Positions 43,421 to 52,507 of a stretch of 64,000 nucleotides of DNA are shown here, in pieces; the first letter of the stretch is position 1; every line of letters starts with the position of its first letter. The DNA lies in NCBI GenBank assembly GCA_040349255.1, contig JBEQUE010000123.1, positions 52,059-116,058 on the forward strand. Reading direction: 5' to 3'. The notes beneath the pieces were generated by a model. It saw only the letters and a list, made by a program, of their open reading frames with translations. It was not told the DNA's origin and ran no database searches. The position numbers and the translations under genes were made by a program. The DNA is from DATMER01 sp040349255. Lineage in GTDB: Bacteria > Acidobacteriota > Thermoanaerobaculia > Multivoradales > UBA5704.

Positions 43421-44959
43421 ATGATTCGGATGTCGATTCAGTTGGACCGTGAAGTCACGCAGGATCTCGAGCGCGCCGCGAGCGTCGAGTGGCAGGAGAC
43501 CAACGGCCTCGGAGGCGGAGCCGGCACGACCGCGGCCGGTCTCAACAGCCGCCGCGGGCACGGGCTCCTGGTCGCCGCCACGCCGGACGGCGGGCGCACC
43601 CTCCTGCTTTCCCGCCTCGACGAGACCATCCACGTCGAGGGCGGCTCGTTCGATCTCGGCTGCAACCAGTTCCCCGGCACCATCGCGCCGCGGGGCTTCC
43701 AGCACCTGGTCTCGTTCACCCGCGACCTCTTCCCTGTCTACGAATACGAGGCCGGCGGCGTCCGCCTGCGCAAGACCGTGGCCGCCGTGGACGGCGAGAA
43801 CACCACGCTCGTGCTCTACGAGGTGCTCGAGGCGCCGGGGCCGTTCATCCTCTCGCTGCGGCCGTTCGTGGCCGCCCGCGACGCCCGGGATCTCGCCTCG
43901 GCCAACGCCGGGCTCTCCCAGGAGACCCGCTTCGAGGACGGAGTCCTCCGTCTCCATCCCCAGGCCGCGCTGCCGGAGGTCTTCCTTTCGGTGCCGGGCG
44001 CGGACTTCCACGCCAACCCGCAGTGGTGGTACCGCTTCGAGTACGAGGCCGACCGCCGGCTCGGGATCGATTTCCAGGAGGATCTCTGGACGCCCGGCGT
44101 GCTCGGGTGCGAGCTCGAAGCCGGCGGCCGTCTCGGCGTGATCGTCTCGACCGCGAGCCCGGCTGGCCGCGACGCGTTCGCCCTCGCCGCGAAGGAGCGC
44201 AAGCGCCGGGAGAGGAGGCTCGCCGCGCTGCCCGCCCAGGACGGCCTGGCCCGCCACCTGGCTCTCCTCGCGGACTCGTTCCTGGTCCGCCGCGGCCCGC
44301 AGCGGACGGTCGTGAACGCGGAGAGCCAGCGCGACGCCCTGATGGCCCTGCCCGGCCTCTGCCTGGCGACCGGCCGGCACGAGGACGCGAAGCGCATCCT
44401 CCGCTCCGCCTCCGGCGCCAAGGAGCCCGATCCCTGGCTCTTCGTGGCCGCCTGGAAGTATCTCCAGGCCACGGACGACGAGGCGTTCGTGCGCACCGCG
44501 CTGCTGCCGGTGCTGCGCCGGATGGTCCAGGCCGGCGAAGGCTTCGAGGACCAGGCTCTGCGGTACAACGCGCTGGAGATCCTGGCCGGCCTGGAGACGC
44601 GCCTGGGCGATCCCGTGGAGGCGATGCAGCTCCAGAAGCAGGCGAAGATCGTCCGGAAGGAGCTTCAGGAGGTGCCCTGGACGGCGCTGGCCCTGCCGTT
44701 CCCGCTGCTGCCGAAGGCGAAGGCGGCGGGGGTCCTCGGCACGGTGAGCCCGGAGGAGGTCGAGCCTCGGCTGCTGGGGTCGTATCTCACGGCGCTCGTC
44801 CGGGCCAACGGCGCGGCCGGACGCCGGACGGCGAAACAGATCGTCGCCGGGCTGGAGGAGCGCCTCCCCGAGCTTGACCTGGGAGACGCGGTCGCCGTGG
44901 CCGAGCTGCTGCGCGCCTGCGTCGAGGACGTGCAGGGCTCGGCGAAGCGGAAGAAGTGA
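43421..44959 (+). CDS. Glycogen-debranching-enzyme-like protein, likely inactive variant
   Basis: 512 residues (an alternative start at 43430 drops three). N-terminal half is a GDE_N domain: EWQETNGLGGGAGTTAAGLN, SRRGHGLLVAATPDG, LLLSRLDETIHVEG, CNQFPGTIAPRGFQHLVSF, and VDGENTTLVLYEVLEA. The C-terminal helical amylo-alpha-1,6-glucosidase domain is shorter than usual, and where active members have a conserved GYxWFGDWGRDT-type loop this one reads VVNAESQRDALMALPGLCLA. The acid and Trp residues of that loop are gone, so catalysis is doubtful. It might be a binding protein or act on another glycan. Confidence 0.75.
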   Translation: MIRMSIQLDREVTQDLERAASVEWQETNGLGGGAGTTAAGLNSRRGHGLLVAATPDGGRTLLLSRLDETIHVEGGSFDLGCNQFPGTIAPRGFQHLVSFTRDLFPVYEYEAGGVRLRKTVAAVDGENTTLVLYEVLEAPGPFILSLRPFVAARDARDLASANAGLSQETRFEDGVLRLHPQAALPEVFLSVPGADFHANPQWWYRFEYEADRRLGIDFQEDLWTPGVLGCELEAGGRLGVIVSTASPAGRDAFALAAKERKRRERRLAALPAQDGLARHLALLADSFLVRRGPQRTVVNAESQRDALMALPGLCLATGRHEDAKRILRSASGAKEPDPWLFVAAWKYLQATDDEAFVRTALLPVLRRMVQAGEGFEDQALRYNALEILAGLETRLGDPVEAMQLQKQAKIVRKELQEVPWTALALPFPLLPKAKAAGVLGTVSPEEVEPRLLGSYLTALVRANGAAGRRTAKQIVAGLEERLPELDLGDAVAVAELLRACVEDVQGSAKRKK

Positions 44960-44963
44960 GGGA

Positions 44964-44998
44964 GGAGGCCGCCCCCGGGCGGCCTTCTGGCGGCCTCC
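44964..44998 (+). terminator. Hairpin after the GDE-like gene
   Basis: A 10-bp stem GGAGGCCGCC / GGCGGCCTCC begins 5 bp after the stop codon. The following TGTTAGATTGG is only weakly U-rich, so termination may be incomplete. Confidence 0.5.
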
Positions 44999-45062
44999 TG
45001 TTAGATTGGTCACACCTTCCGGACCGGAGTTGGAGTAGGCTATCGACTCGGACTCCTTCCCA

Positions 45063-46205
45063 ATGAGCAGTACGAAACCGAAGCAGGTCATCCAGGTGGG
45101 CGGGCACCTCGTGGCGCTTCCCGAGGGTGTGACGGCGCTCGAATGGGCGCTCGAACGGGTCAATTATCAGAACCCCCGCATCCGCGCGTTCCTCGGGTGT
45201 ATCCGCCTGCTCGACGGCGTGATGGAGAGCAACTACGCCATCCTGCACTGCTCTCCCGAACGGCTGCTCGACATCTGGCGCAAGGTGCGGCAGGTCGCGG
45301 AGCTGATCCGCGGCCGGCTCGGACCCCTGCTCCAGGTGCCGTCCCGCATCCCCGACCTCGAGGAGGCCCGCCAGAGCGCCGAGGTCTCGCTCGGCATGCT
45401 CGACTACCAGGTGCTGCGCCGCCTCGACGCCTTCCCCGAGGACGTGCCCGCCGACCAGCTCATGGAGGTGCGCAAGCTCCTCTGCATCTGCATCGGCCAG
45501 GTCCACGCCTTCCTGGCCGACACGTTCGGCGAGATGATGTCCAAGGACCCGCGCAGCCTGCACGACTCGGACTACTTCCTGTCGCGGCGCTTCCCCCAGG
45601 ACATCGAGGAGGCCGAGTGGCTCCACGCCACCCTGGTCCGGCTCGGCGAGTACCTTCAGAAGCTCGACGAGCCCCGCATCCTCCACATGACGGCGCTCGC
45701 CGACCGCATGCGCCGCGAGGAGACGCTCCCGACCCGTCACTCCTGGACCGAGGCCCGCGCCTTCCTCGACGTCCTGCTCACCGGCCTCACCCCCAAGCTC
45801 AAGGAGGTGCTCGCGCTGCGCGGCGTGCGCTTCTACGAGATGGAGATCCTCGACCGCTACGCCTTCGATGTCCCCGCCAAGTGCCGCTCGGCGATCGAGA
45901 TCTATGAGGTGGGGAGCGAGTCGGTCGACGGGCTCAAGGGATCGGTCGGGGTGTCGCGGCTGGAGCGGACCCAGAACGTCCAGGACCTGCTCCAGGTCCA
46001 CGCCGCGTGCAGCCGGCGGATCGCCGGCCTCATGACGGACGTGGACAAGGCCCTCCAGGACCTCGTCGCCTTCATCCCGCTCTGGCTGGAGGGGGTGGAG
46101 AAGAGGCGCGCGCTGCTCCTCAAGCGGGAGCTGGGCCAGGCCCAGCAGCAGGCGCGCGCCGAGGAGCCGGAGACCGTCGAGACGCGGACGAAGGTCCGCG
46201 GATAG
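45063..46205 (+). CDS. Helical protein of unknown function
   Basis: 380 residues, almost all helix by composition, without signal or membrane segments. Recognisable features are a conserved-looking start (KPKQVIQVGGHLVALPEGVT, ALEWALERVNYQNPRIRAFL), an internal pattern LDYQVLRRLDAFPEDVPADQ, and a Gln/Glu-rich end (GQAQQQARAEEPETVETRTK). I do not recognise the family. GC-rich third positions support a true gene. It may be a scaffold or regulator; nothing next to it gives a hint, as the following small gene is on the other strand. Confidence 0.65.
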   Translation: MSSTKPKQVIQVGGHLVALPEGVTALEWALERVNYQNPRIRAFLGCIRLLDGVMESNYAILHCSPERLLDIWRKVRQVAELIRGRLGPLLQVPSRIPDLEEARQSAEVSLGMLDYQVLRRLDAFPEDVPADQLMEVRKLLCICIGQVHAFLADTFGEMMSKDPRSLHDSDYFLSRRFPQDIEEAEWLHATLVRLGEYLQKLDEPRILHMTALADRMRREETLPTRHSWTEARAFLDVLLTGLTPKLKEVLALRGVRFYEMEILDRYAFDVPAKCRSAIEIYEVGSESVDGLKGSVGVSRLERTQNVQDLLQVHAACSRRIAGLMTDVDKALQDLVAFIPLWLEGVEKRRALLLKRELGQAQQQARAEEPETVETRTKVRG

Positions 46206-46223
46206 GCTCCGGCCGGCTCCTGC

Positions 46224-46373
46224 CTAGTCCTCTTCCTTCCAGCCCCGGCGCTGCAGGACGCGCGCCTTCATGCGGCGCATCCGGTTCCAGCGCACCACCT
46301 CCACGCCCCACTGCTGCTCCATCATGAATCCGACCACCGCTCCGATCATCAGGGTTCCGACGAATGTGACCAT
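46224..46373 (-). CDS. Small single-helix membrane protein (49 residues)
   Basis: Reads MVTFVGTLMIGAVVGFMMEQ, QWGVEVVRWNRMRRMKARVL and QRRGWKEED. A GGTGAGGA site precedes the ATG. Residues 3-18 form one hydrophobic helix with a Gly-rich face, the rest is basic. It is convergent with the 45063-46205 gene, leaving 18 bp. Such short proteins are usually missed; the ribosome site and GC-rich codon third positions support it. Function unknown. Confidence 0.6.
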   Translation of the reverse strand: MVTFVGTLMIGAVVGFMMEQQWGVEVVRWNRMRRMKARVLQRRGWKEED

Positions 46374-46448
46374 GGCTTTTCCTCACCAGCGATCAAGGTT
46401 GCAAAGTCCCCACCCCCGGCGGAGGGAGAACGATGTTGCGCTTGAATC

Positions 46449-46487
46449 GGCAGGGCTGTACCCGCGACGAAAGGGTACGGCACTGCC
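46449..46487 (+). other. Nested hairpin upstream of recQ
   Basis: GGCAG ... CTGCC encloses a second stem GTACCC ... GGGTAC with the loop GCGACGAAA, and the whole stands 130-170 bp before recQ in a gene-free stretch of 246 bp. It could be a leader structure of the recQ message. I could not match it to a known riboswitch. Confidence 0.4.
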
Positions 46488-46619
46488 TATACTCCTTTGA
46501 CGATTTCCTTGGACGGATAGTTTACCCACGCTCGCCGCTGTCCGTCAACCCGGAAGTCGCTTCTTCTACGGATACGCAAGCGGTTCCGTCGCCCCGCCAA
46601 CCCCGCGCCGCCGAGGCAC

Positions 46620-48305
46620 GTGGCTTGCTTCCCCGAGCCCGTCATGGTCGAAACCATCGCGATCTCCACCCTCCGCAGGACTCTCCGCCGAACCTTCGGC
46701 TTCCGCTCTCTCCGGGAAGGACAGGAAGAGGTCATCCGCTCCGTGGTCGAAGGCCGCGACACGCTCGCCATCATGCCCACCGGCGCCGGCAAGTCGCTGT
46801 GCTACCAGCTCCCCGGCAAGGAGCTGCCGGGCACCACGGTCGTGGTCTCGCCGCTCCTCTCGCTCATGAAGGACCAGGTGGACAAGCTCCGCGACCTCGG
46901 CCTCGACGCCGTGCAGGTCAACAGCACGCTCTCCGCGAAGGAGGAGGCCGAGGTGCTGGAGGCGATCCGCAAGGAGCAGCGCGAGTTCGTCTTCGTGACC
47001 CCGGAGCGCCTCGCGCAGCCAGAGTTCCTGGAGACGCTGCGCCGCGTCCGGATCGACGTCTTCGTGATCGACGAGGCCCACTGCATCTCCCAGTGGGGCC
47101 ACGACTTCCGGCCCTCGTACCTGCAGCTCCGGGCGGCCGTCGAGGCGCTCGGCAACCCGCCGGTCCTGGCGCTCACCGCGACCGCCACACCCGAGGTGGT
47201 CGAGGACATCCTGCGCCAGCTCGGCAGGGAGGACATGCAGGTCATCTCGACCGGCACCTATCGGGAGAACCTGCGCCTGGAGGTCGCCCGCGCGTCCGGC
47301 GAGGAGGCCAAGCTGATGCAGCTCGCCCGGCTGCTCGCAGAGATCGACGGCTCCGGCATCGTCTACACCTCGACGGTGCGCGACTGCGAGGCGGTGACCG
47401 AGCATCTCCAGGGGCTCGGCTTCGAGGTGGCGCGCTACCACGGCCGGCTCGGCTCGCGCGAGCGCCACCGCAACCAGGACCGCTTCATGGCTGGCGAGCT
47501 CAAGGCCGTGATCGCCACGAACGCGTTCGGCATGGGGATCGACAAGCCGGATATCCGGTTCGTCATCCACTACAGCATGCCCGGCACGCTGGAGGCCTAC
47601 TACCAGGAAGCCGGGCGGGCCGGCCGCGACGGCGAGCCGGCGCGCTGCGTGATGCTGTTCCAGCCCGAGGACCGGAACACCCACATCTTCTTCCTGAACG
47701 GCCGCTACCCGAAGCGCGAGCACTTCACGGCCGTCTACCGCGCGCTGGAGCGCCTCCGGGCCGACCGCGAGCCGGTGGCGGTCTCCGAGGTCCACGGCCG
47801 GGCCAAGGACGTCGCCCAGAACAAGGTGCGGGTGGTGCTGGCGACGATGAAGGACCTCGGTCTCGTCGAGGAGGCGGAAGGCGGCCTGTTCCGGCTGGTG
47901 CGCTCCGGCCTCGCCGCGGAGGAGCTGGCGGAGATGGCCGCGCGCTACGAGCAGAAGGCCGAGGCCGACCGCGACAACCTGCGCCGGATGGTGCTCTACG
48001 CCCAGACCGCGCTCTGCCGCTGGAAGGCGATCCTCGACTACTTCGGCGAGGCGCCGGAGTGGGAGCGCTGCGGGCACTGCGACAACTGCGAACGGCCGAT
48101 CACCGGACCTGTCGAGGTGCCGCCGGCCGCGAAGCGCGAGGCCCTGCCTCTCCCTCCGATCCTCGGCGGGACCGATCCCGCCGGCCTCAAACCCGGCGAT
48201 CCGGTCACCCTGACGATCTTCGGCGCCGGCGAGGTGCGCGAGGTCTCGGACGGGGGCCTCACCGTCGCTTTCGCGGACGGGGAGGTGCGGGAGTTCCGGA
48301 GGTAG
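46620..48305 (+). CDS. recQ: RecQ-family ATP-dependent DNA helicase
   Basis: 561 residues. Helicase motifs: motif 0 FGFRSLREGQEEVI, motif I MPTGAGKSLCYQLP, DEAHCISQWGHDFRPSY (motif II with the RecQ aromatic loop), LTATATPEV, ATNAFGMGIDKPDIRFVIHY and YYQEAGRAGRDGEPA. A zinc-binding Cys set ends the RQC part (CGHCDNCERP). There is no HRDC domain; instead a short beta-rich tail follows (DPVTLTIFGAGEVREVSDGG). RecQ unwinds recombination intermediates and stalled forks. The start may also be the ATG at 46644. Its 3' end overlaps the convergent TerC gene by 47 bp. Confidence 0.92.
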   Translation: MACFPEPVMVETIAISTLRRTLRRTFGFRSLREGQEEVIRSVVEGRDTLAIMPTGAGKSLCYQLPGKELPGTTVVVSPLLSLMKDQVDKLRDLGLDAVQVNSTLSAKEEAEVLEAIRKEQREFVFVTPERLAQPEFLETLRRVRIDVFVIDEAHCISQWGHDFRPSYLQLRAAVEALGNPPVLALTATATPEVVEDILRQLGREDMQVISTGTYRENLRLEVARASGEEAKLMQLARLLAEIDGSGIVYTSTVRDCEAVTEHLQGLGFEVARYHGRLGSRERHRNQDRFMAGELKAVIATNAFGMGIDKPDIRFVIHYSMPGTLEAYYQEAGRAGRDGEPARCVMLFQPEDRNTHIFFLNGRYPKREHFTAVYRALERLRADREPVAVSEVHGRAKDVAQNKVRVVLATMKDLGLVEEAEGGLFRLVRSGLAAEELAEMAARYEQKAEADRDNLRRMVLYAQTALCRWKAILDYFGEAPEWERCGHCDNCERPITGPVEVPPAAKREALPLPPILGGTDPAGLKPGDPVTLTIFGAGEVREVSDGGLTVAFADGEVREFRR

Positions 48306-49056
48306 AGGTAGGAGGAGGCTCCTCCACGTACGGCTGGTGGAGGTGGACCGGCTTCGACTTCTTGGTCATGCGCAGGTTGAGCATCTCGACCAGCACCGAG
48401 AAGCCCATGGCGAAGTAGATGTAGCCCTTCGGGATGTGCTGGTCGAGCCCCTCGGCGACCAGCGACATGCCGATCAGCAGGAGGAAGCTGAGCGCCAGCA
48501 TCTTGACCGTCGGGTGGCGGTCCACGAACTCGCTCAGAGGGCCGGCGGCGACCAGCATCACGCCGACCGCGATCACCACGGCGGCCATCATGATGGCCAG
48601 CTCGTCGGCCATGCCCACCGCGGTGATCACCGAGTCGAGCGAGAACACGATGTCGAGGGCGAGGATCTGCAGGATGACGCCCGTGAAGGAGGCCGCCGCG
48701 CGGGCGCTCTCTTCTCCCTCGACCCCCTCCAGCCGGCCGTGGATCTCGTGGGTCGCCTTGGCGAGCAGGAACAGGCCGCCGCCGAGGAGGATCAGGTCGC
48801 GGCCGGAGATCTCCTGGCCCAGCGCGGTGAAGAGCGGGTTGGTCAGCCGGGCGATCCAGGCGATCGAGGCCAGAAGGCCGAGGCGGATGAACATGGCGAG
48901 CCCCAGGCCCGTCTTGCGCGCCTTCGCCTGCTGATCCTTCGGCAGCTTGCCGGCCAGGATCGAGATGAAGATCACGTTGTCGACCCCCAGCACGATCTCC
49001 AGGACCGTCAGGGTCAGCAGCGCGATCCAGCTCTCGGGGTTGCTCATCCACTCCAT
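48259..49056 (-). CDS. TerC-family integral membrane protein
   Basis: 265 residues from MEWMSNPESWIALLTLTVLE, with AAGGAGG 6 bp upstream; a longer frame upstream has no site and no homology. Seven or so membrane helices. TerC signatures: LTLTVLEIVLGVDNVIFISIL, with acidic residues in the helix (E-x5-DN), and the mirrored ILALDIVFSLDSVITAVGMA, where paired Asp residues sit in the membrane. The middle has THEIHGRLEG. The family exports metal ions, notably manganese, and supplies exoenzymes with it. The C-terminal tail is Pro/Arg-rich. Confidence 0.92.
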   Translation of the reverse strand: MEWMSNPESWIALLTLTVLEIVLGVDNVIFISILAGKLPKDQQAKARKTGLGLAMFIRLGLLASIAWIARLTNPLFTALGQEISGRDLILLGGGLFLLAKATHEIHGRLEGVEGEESARAAASFTGVILQILALDIVFSLDSVITAVGMADELAIMMAAVVIAVGVMLVAAGPLSEFVDRHPTVKMLALSFLLLIGMSLVAEGLDQHIPKGYIYFAMGFSVLVEMLNLRMTKKSKPVHLHQPYVEEPPPTSTSGTPAPPRPRKRR

Positions 49057-49123
49057 CGCCGTCCTCCTTGCCAGGCTTTTCCGAGCGGCGCGGATTGTAG
49101 CAAAGCTGTAGAATCGCCCCGCC

Positions 49124-49507
49124 ATGAGCGACACGACCACGCAGGGCATCCGGGTGGAGGTGGAGAGCCTCTACGACGAGGACCGGAGCGCGCCGCAGGA
49201 GAACTACTACTTCTTCGCCTACCGGGTGCGCATCTCGAACCTGGGCTCCGAGACCGCGCAGCTCCTGAGCCGCGAGTGGATCATCACCGACGCGACCGGT
49301 TACCAGCAGCAGGTCCAGGGGCCGGGCGTGGTCGGCGAGCAGCCGGTGCTCGCCCCGGGCGAGGCCTTCGAATACACGAGCTTCTGCCCGCTCTCGACGC
49401 CGGTGGGCTCGATGCACGGCAGCTACCGCATGGTGCGGGAGAACGGCGAGGCCTTCGACGCCGTCATCGCGCCGTTCTCGCTCGCGGTGCCGCACGCGGT
49501 GAACTAG
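49124..49507 (+). CDS. apaG: ApaG-domain protein
   Basis: 127 residues, full length for the family. IRVEVESLYDEDRSAPQENY then YFFAYRVRISNLGSETAQLL, SREWIITDATG, GVVGEQPVLAPGEAFEYTSF, CPLSTPVGSMHGSYRMV and the closing strand FSLAVPHAVN are all ApaG hallmarks. The fold is an FnIII-like sandwich; ApaG binds or hydrolyses nucleotides weakly and in some species affects Co/Mg tolerance. It is divergent from the TerC gene by 67 bp, a metal-related context that fits. Confidence 0.93.
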   Translation: MSDTTTQGIRVEVESLYDEDRSAPQENYYFFAYRVRISNLGSETAQLLSREWIITDATGYQQQVQGPGVVGEQPVLAPGEAFEYTSFCPLSTPVGSMHGSYRMVRENGEAFDAVIAPFSLAVPHAVN

Positions 49508-49533
49508 GCCCGGGGCTTGCACCGCCCAGGTGC

Positions 49534-50574
49534 ATGGCGCGGAGACAGATCATCGCCGCCGAGGAGCTGGAAGGCGAATTCCCGGACATCGACCTGCCGG
49601 TCCGGCCGCCGTTCCCTCCGATGGAGGCGGAGTCCGAGTCGGAGATTCCGTCCGGGCCGGGCTGGCTTTACGAGCCCAAGTGGGACGGCTTCCGCTGCCT
49701 GGCGTTCCGGAAGGACGGCGAGGTGCTGCTCCAGTCCAAGGCCGGCCAGCCGCTCGGCCGCTACTTCCCGGAGCTGGTCGAGGCGCTCGGGAAGCTGCCG
49801 GCGAAGACCTTCGTGCTCGACGGCGAGATCATCATCCCGGAAGGCAAGGGTTTCTCGTTCGACGCCCTGCTGCAGCGCATCCACCCGGCCGAGAGCCGCA
49901 TCCGCAAGCTCGCCAGGGAGACCCCGGCGAGCCTCTACGCGTTCGACCTCCTGGTGGACGCTCGCGGCCGGTCTCTGGTCGATCAGCCCCTGGAGGAGCG
50001 GCGCGGGCGGCTGGAGAAGTTCTTCGAGAAGGTTCCAGACGACGCCCAGGCCGTGCTCTCCCCGGCCACCCCGGACCGGAAGGAGGCCCAGGGCTGGATG
50101 GGCGGGACGGGGCTCGACGGCGTGGTGGCGAAGCGGCTCGACTCGCCCTACCTGTCCGGCGAGCGCGCCATGGTCAAGGTCAAGCGCATGCGCACCGCGG
50201 ACTGCGTGGTCGGCGGTTTTCGCCGGGCGCAGAAGGGCGGCAAGGTCGGCTCGCTGCTCCTCGGTCTGTACAACTCCGAGGGCCTGCTGGACCACGTCGG
50301 GTTCAGCTCCAGCTTCACCGCGGAGGAGAAAGAGGAGCTGGAGGACGCCCTGAAGCCCCACATCGGAGGAAGCGGGTTCACCGGCAAGGCGCCGGGCGGG
50401 CCGAGCCGATGGAGCCAGGGGCGTTCGACCGAGTGGGTGCCGCTCGACCCGGTCCTGGTCTGCGAGGTGCGCTACGACCACTTCTCCGGCGGCCGGTTCC
50501 GACACGGCACGAAGCTCCTGCGCTGGCGGCCGGAGAAGAAGCCGAAGGCCTGCACCTGCGACCAGTTGCGCTGA
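49534..50574 (+). CDS. ATP-dependent DNA ligase (LigC-like)
   Basis: 346 residues. Ligase motif I is EPKWDGFR with the adenylated Lys49 (LYEPKWDGFRCLAF); motif III VLDGEII; IIIa YAFDLL; IV DGVVAKR; V MVKVKRMRTADCVVGGF. The OB-fold domain closes with CEVRYDHFSGGRFRHGTKLLRWRPEK. No polymerase or nuclease domain is fused, so it is like the stand-alone LigC type used in repair of gaps and breaks. The main replicative ligase (NAD-dependent) is not in this window. It starts 26 bp after apaG, perhaps co-transcribed. Confidence 0.9.
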   Translation: MARRQIIAAEELEGEFPDIDLPVRPPFPPMEAESESEIPSGPGWLYEPKWDGFRCLAFRKDGEVLLQSKAGQPLGRYFPELVEALGKLPAKTFVLDGEIIIPEGKGFSFDALLQRIHPAESRIRKLARETPASLYAFDLLVDARGRSLVDQPLEERRGRLEKFFEKVPDDAQAVLSPATPDRKEAQGWMGGTGLDGVVAKRLDSPYLSGERAMVKVKRMRTADCVVGGFRRAQKGGKVGSLLLGLYNSEGLLDHVGFSSSFTAEEKEELEDALKPHIGGSGFTGKAPGGPSRWSQGRSTEWVPLDPVLVCEVRYDHFSGGRFRHGTKLLRWRPEKKPKACTCDQLR

Positions 50575-50576
50575 CC

Positions 50577-52382
50577 CTACCGCCTCGGCGTCACCCGGAG
50601 GTCCGGCTTCGGCCGTGGCGGATCGAAGTCCATCCTCAGCTTCGGGTCGGGCGTCCGCCAGGTGCGGACCAGGGCCATCAGGGCCGCGGTGGCCTGGAGG
50701 GCCTGGGTCTTCCAGCGCAGGGTCCGGCGATACGGCGTCCTCTTCGGGTCGCGGTCGTTCAGGAACTGGTCGAAGCCTCCCGAGTAGACCTCCTCCATCC
50801 GGTCGAGCTTCTCCTGGAGCTGGGCGACGGCGCCCAGATAACGGGTCCAGCGATGGCCGTCCCAGTCGATGGTCTGGAGCGCCTGGCCCGCCGCCACGCC
50901 GCGCGCCGTGAGGGCCTTGATCCGATCCTCGGGCATGGCGAGGTTCAGGCCCCCCTCGTCCGGCGTCAGGTTCACGTGCACCACCCGGTCGCGGTACCCC
51001 GGAAGCCGCATCTGGGTGGTATCCACCCAGTTCTGCATGGTGTTCAGGATTCCCGTGAGGAAGGGGACCAGGCCGTCGATGGGGGCCCAGGAGGCCGCGA
51101 TCTCCTGGCCGGCCCGGATCGGGAAGCGCACGTTCTTCGACTCGTCGTGCTCGTCCTTGGGATGGTCCGGATGGAACGGCCGCAGGTTGATGCCGAAGGT
51201 CGGGCGCGACGGCAGGAGGCCGTCGAAGAAATGGACCGGGAAGTTGCTGCCGATGCCGCCGTCCGAGAACCAGCAGCGGCCGAGCGCGGGCGCCTTCCCC
51301 GCCTCCTTGGCCGCCTGGTTCGCATCCCGGCTCCAGTCGATGGCATAGAGAGGAATGGCGCTGATGAGCACCGGGAAGCTGAGGCTCATCCGCACCGCGA
51401 GCACGACCGGCAGGTCGGCCGGGGCCGGCATGGGCCGGTACGGCGTCTCCGCCACGATCCGCTCGAGGAGGGCCTTGTCGGCCGGGTCATCCGGAACGAA
51501 CGGATGGTCCTCCATCCACTTCACGATCCGCTCCGGGAAGAAGCTGCGGAGCTCCTGCGGGTGGAAGAAGAGCTCGCGGCTGGAGGTGGGGAGCTGGACG
51601 GACCTGCCGAGCGTGACGTTGGTGGTCATCACCTCCAGGTTGACGGCCCGGAGGCGCGGGTCTTCCTCGGGGTTTCCGGCGCCCGTCCCCCAGAGGTCGC
51701 CGAAGGTCAGCGGACCGCCGCCGGTCTTGCCGGCGAACTCATCGAGACGGTCGGCCATCCAGGGGGTGAGGGCGGGGTTTTGGGACTTCCGGTAGGGCGG
51801 CATGCCGCTGCACATGCCGAAGGCGTTCTCCTGGATGGCGCGGAGAGCCGACCGGACGAGGGCGGCGAGCGCCACGATCAGCCCCCAGATCAGCATGGTG
51901 ACGATGCGCAGAGGCAGGGCCCGGGAGCGGATGAGCTGGCCTTGCGACGGGAAGTCCGCCACGAGCCAGAACAGGCCGAGGCCGAGCGCCGCGCCGATCA
52001 GGAAGGCGAGACCGTGGAAGCGCAGCAGCTTGCCGAGCAGGACCAGCCCCTTCCTGAGCTTGCCGCCCGGAGAGATCCCGGCGAGCAGCATCTCGAAGGC
52101 CGGGCGGGCGTGCGGGGAGGGCTGGAACAGGGAGGTCAGGTTGGCCGCGAGGAACTTCGGCACCTCCTCCAGCTTCTCGAAGCCGCCGGAGGCGCGGCCG
52201 ACCTCGGCGGCGGCGGCGAGCGCGGCGGCGATCGCGCCGGCCGAGGCGCCGCCCACGTTGCGCAGGCGGTAGGTGTGGGCGAGCTCGGTCACCGCCCGCG
52301 GATAGACCACTCCGCTGGTGATGCCGCCCTTCATGATGATGTCGCACTCCTTGGTCGGATTGGTGTAGCCGGAAGGCTGCAT
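50577..52382 (-). CDS. Patatin-like phospholipase with internal membrane segments
   Basis: 601 residues from MQPSGYTNPTKECDIIMKGG, with GGAGGGG upstream. The nucleophile loop is GGASAGA (Ser47) and the second catalytic residue is Asp374 in FSDGGIGSN, giving the patatin Ser-Asp dyad. The oxyanion loop is CDIIMKGGITSG. Unusually, two hydrophobic helices (LLRFHGLAFLIGAALGLGLF and IVTMLIWGLIVALAALV) lie between the two catalytic residues, so the enzyme should be held at the membrane. It is predicted to hydrolyse membrane lipids. The 5' region is shared with the divergent OPT gene. Confidence 0.85.
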   Translation of the reverse strand: MQPSGYTNPTKECDIIMKGGITSGVVYPRAVTELAHTYRLRNVGGASAGAIAAALAAAAEVGRASGGFEKLEEVPKFLAANLTSLFQPSPHARPAFEMLLAGISPGGKLRKGLVLLGKLLRFHGLAFLIGAALGLGLFWLVADFPSQGQLIRSRALPLRIVTMLIWGLIVALAALVRSALRAIQENAFGMCSGMPPYRKSQNPALTPWMADRLDEFAGKTGGGPLTFGDLWGTGAGNPEEDPRLRAVNLEVMTTNVTLGRSVQLPTSSRELFFHPQELRSFFPERIVKWMEDHPFVPDDPADKALLERIVAETPYRPMPAPADLPVVLAVRMSLSFPVLISAIPLYAIDWSRDANQAAKEAGKAPALGRCWFSDGGIGSNFPVHFFDGLLPSRPTFGINLRPFHPDHPKDEHDESKNVRFPIRAGQEIAASWAPIDGLVPFLTGILNTMQNWVDTTQMRLPGYRDRVVHVNLTPDEGGLNLAMPEDRIKALTARGVAAGQALQTIDWDGHRWTRYLGAVAQLQEKLDRMEEVYSGGFDQFLNDRDPKRTPYRRTLRWKTQALQATAALMALVRTWRTPDPKLRMDFDPPRPKPDLRVTPRR

Positions 52383-52507
52383 GGTCACCCCTCCTGTTTC
52401 AGGAAGTCCTGGCAGACCTTCAAAGACTATCAGAGGCCGGCGCGCGCTTCGTTGACTCTCCCCGGGCGCGCGGGATAGAGTCGCCCATCCGCAAGAACCA
52501 TAACGAC

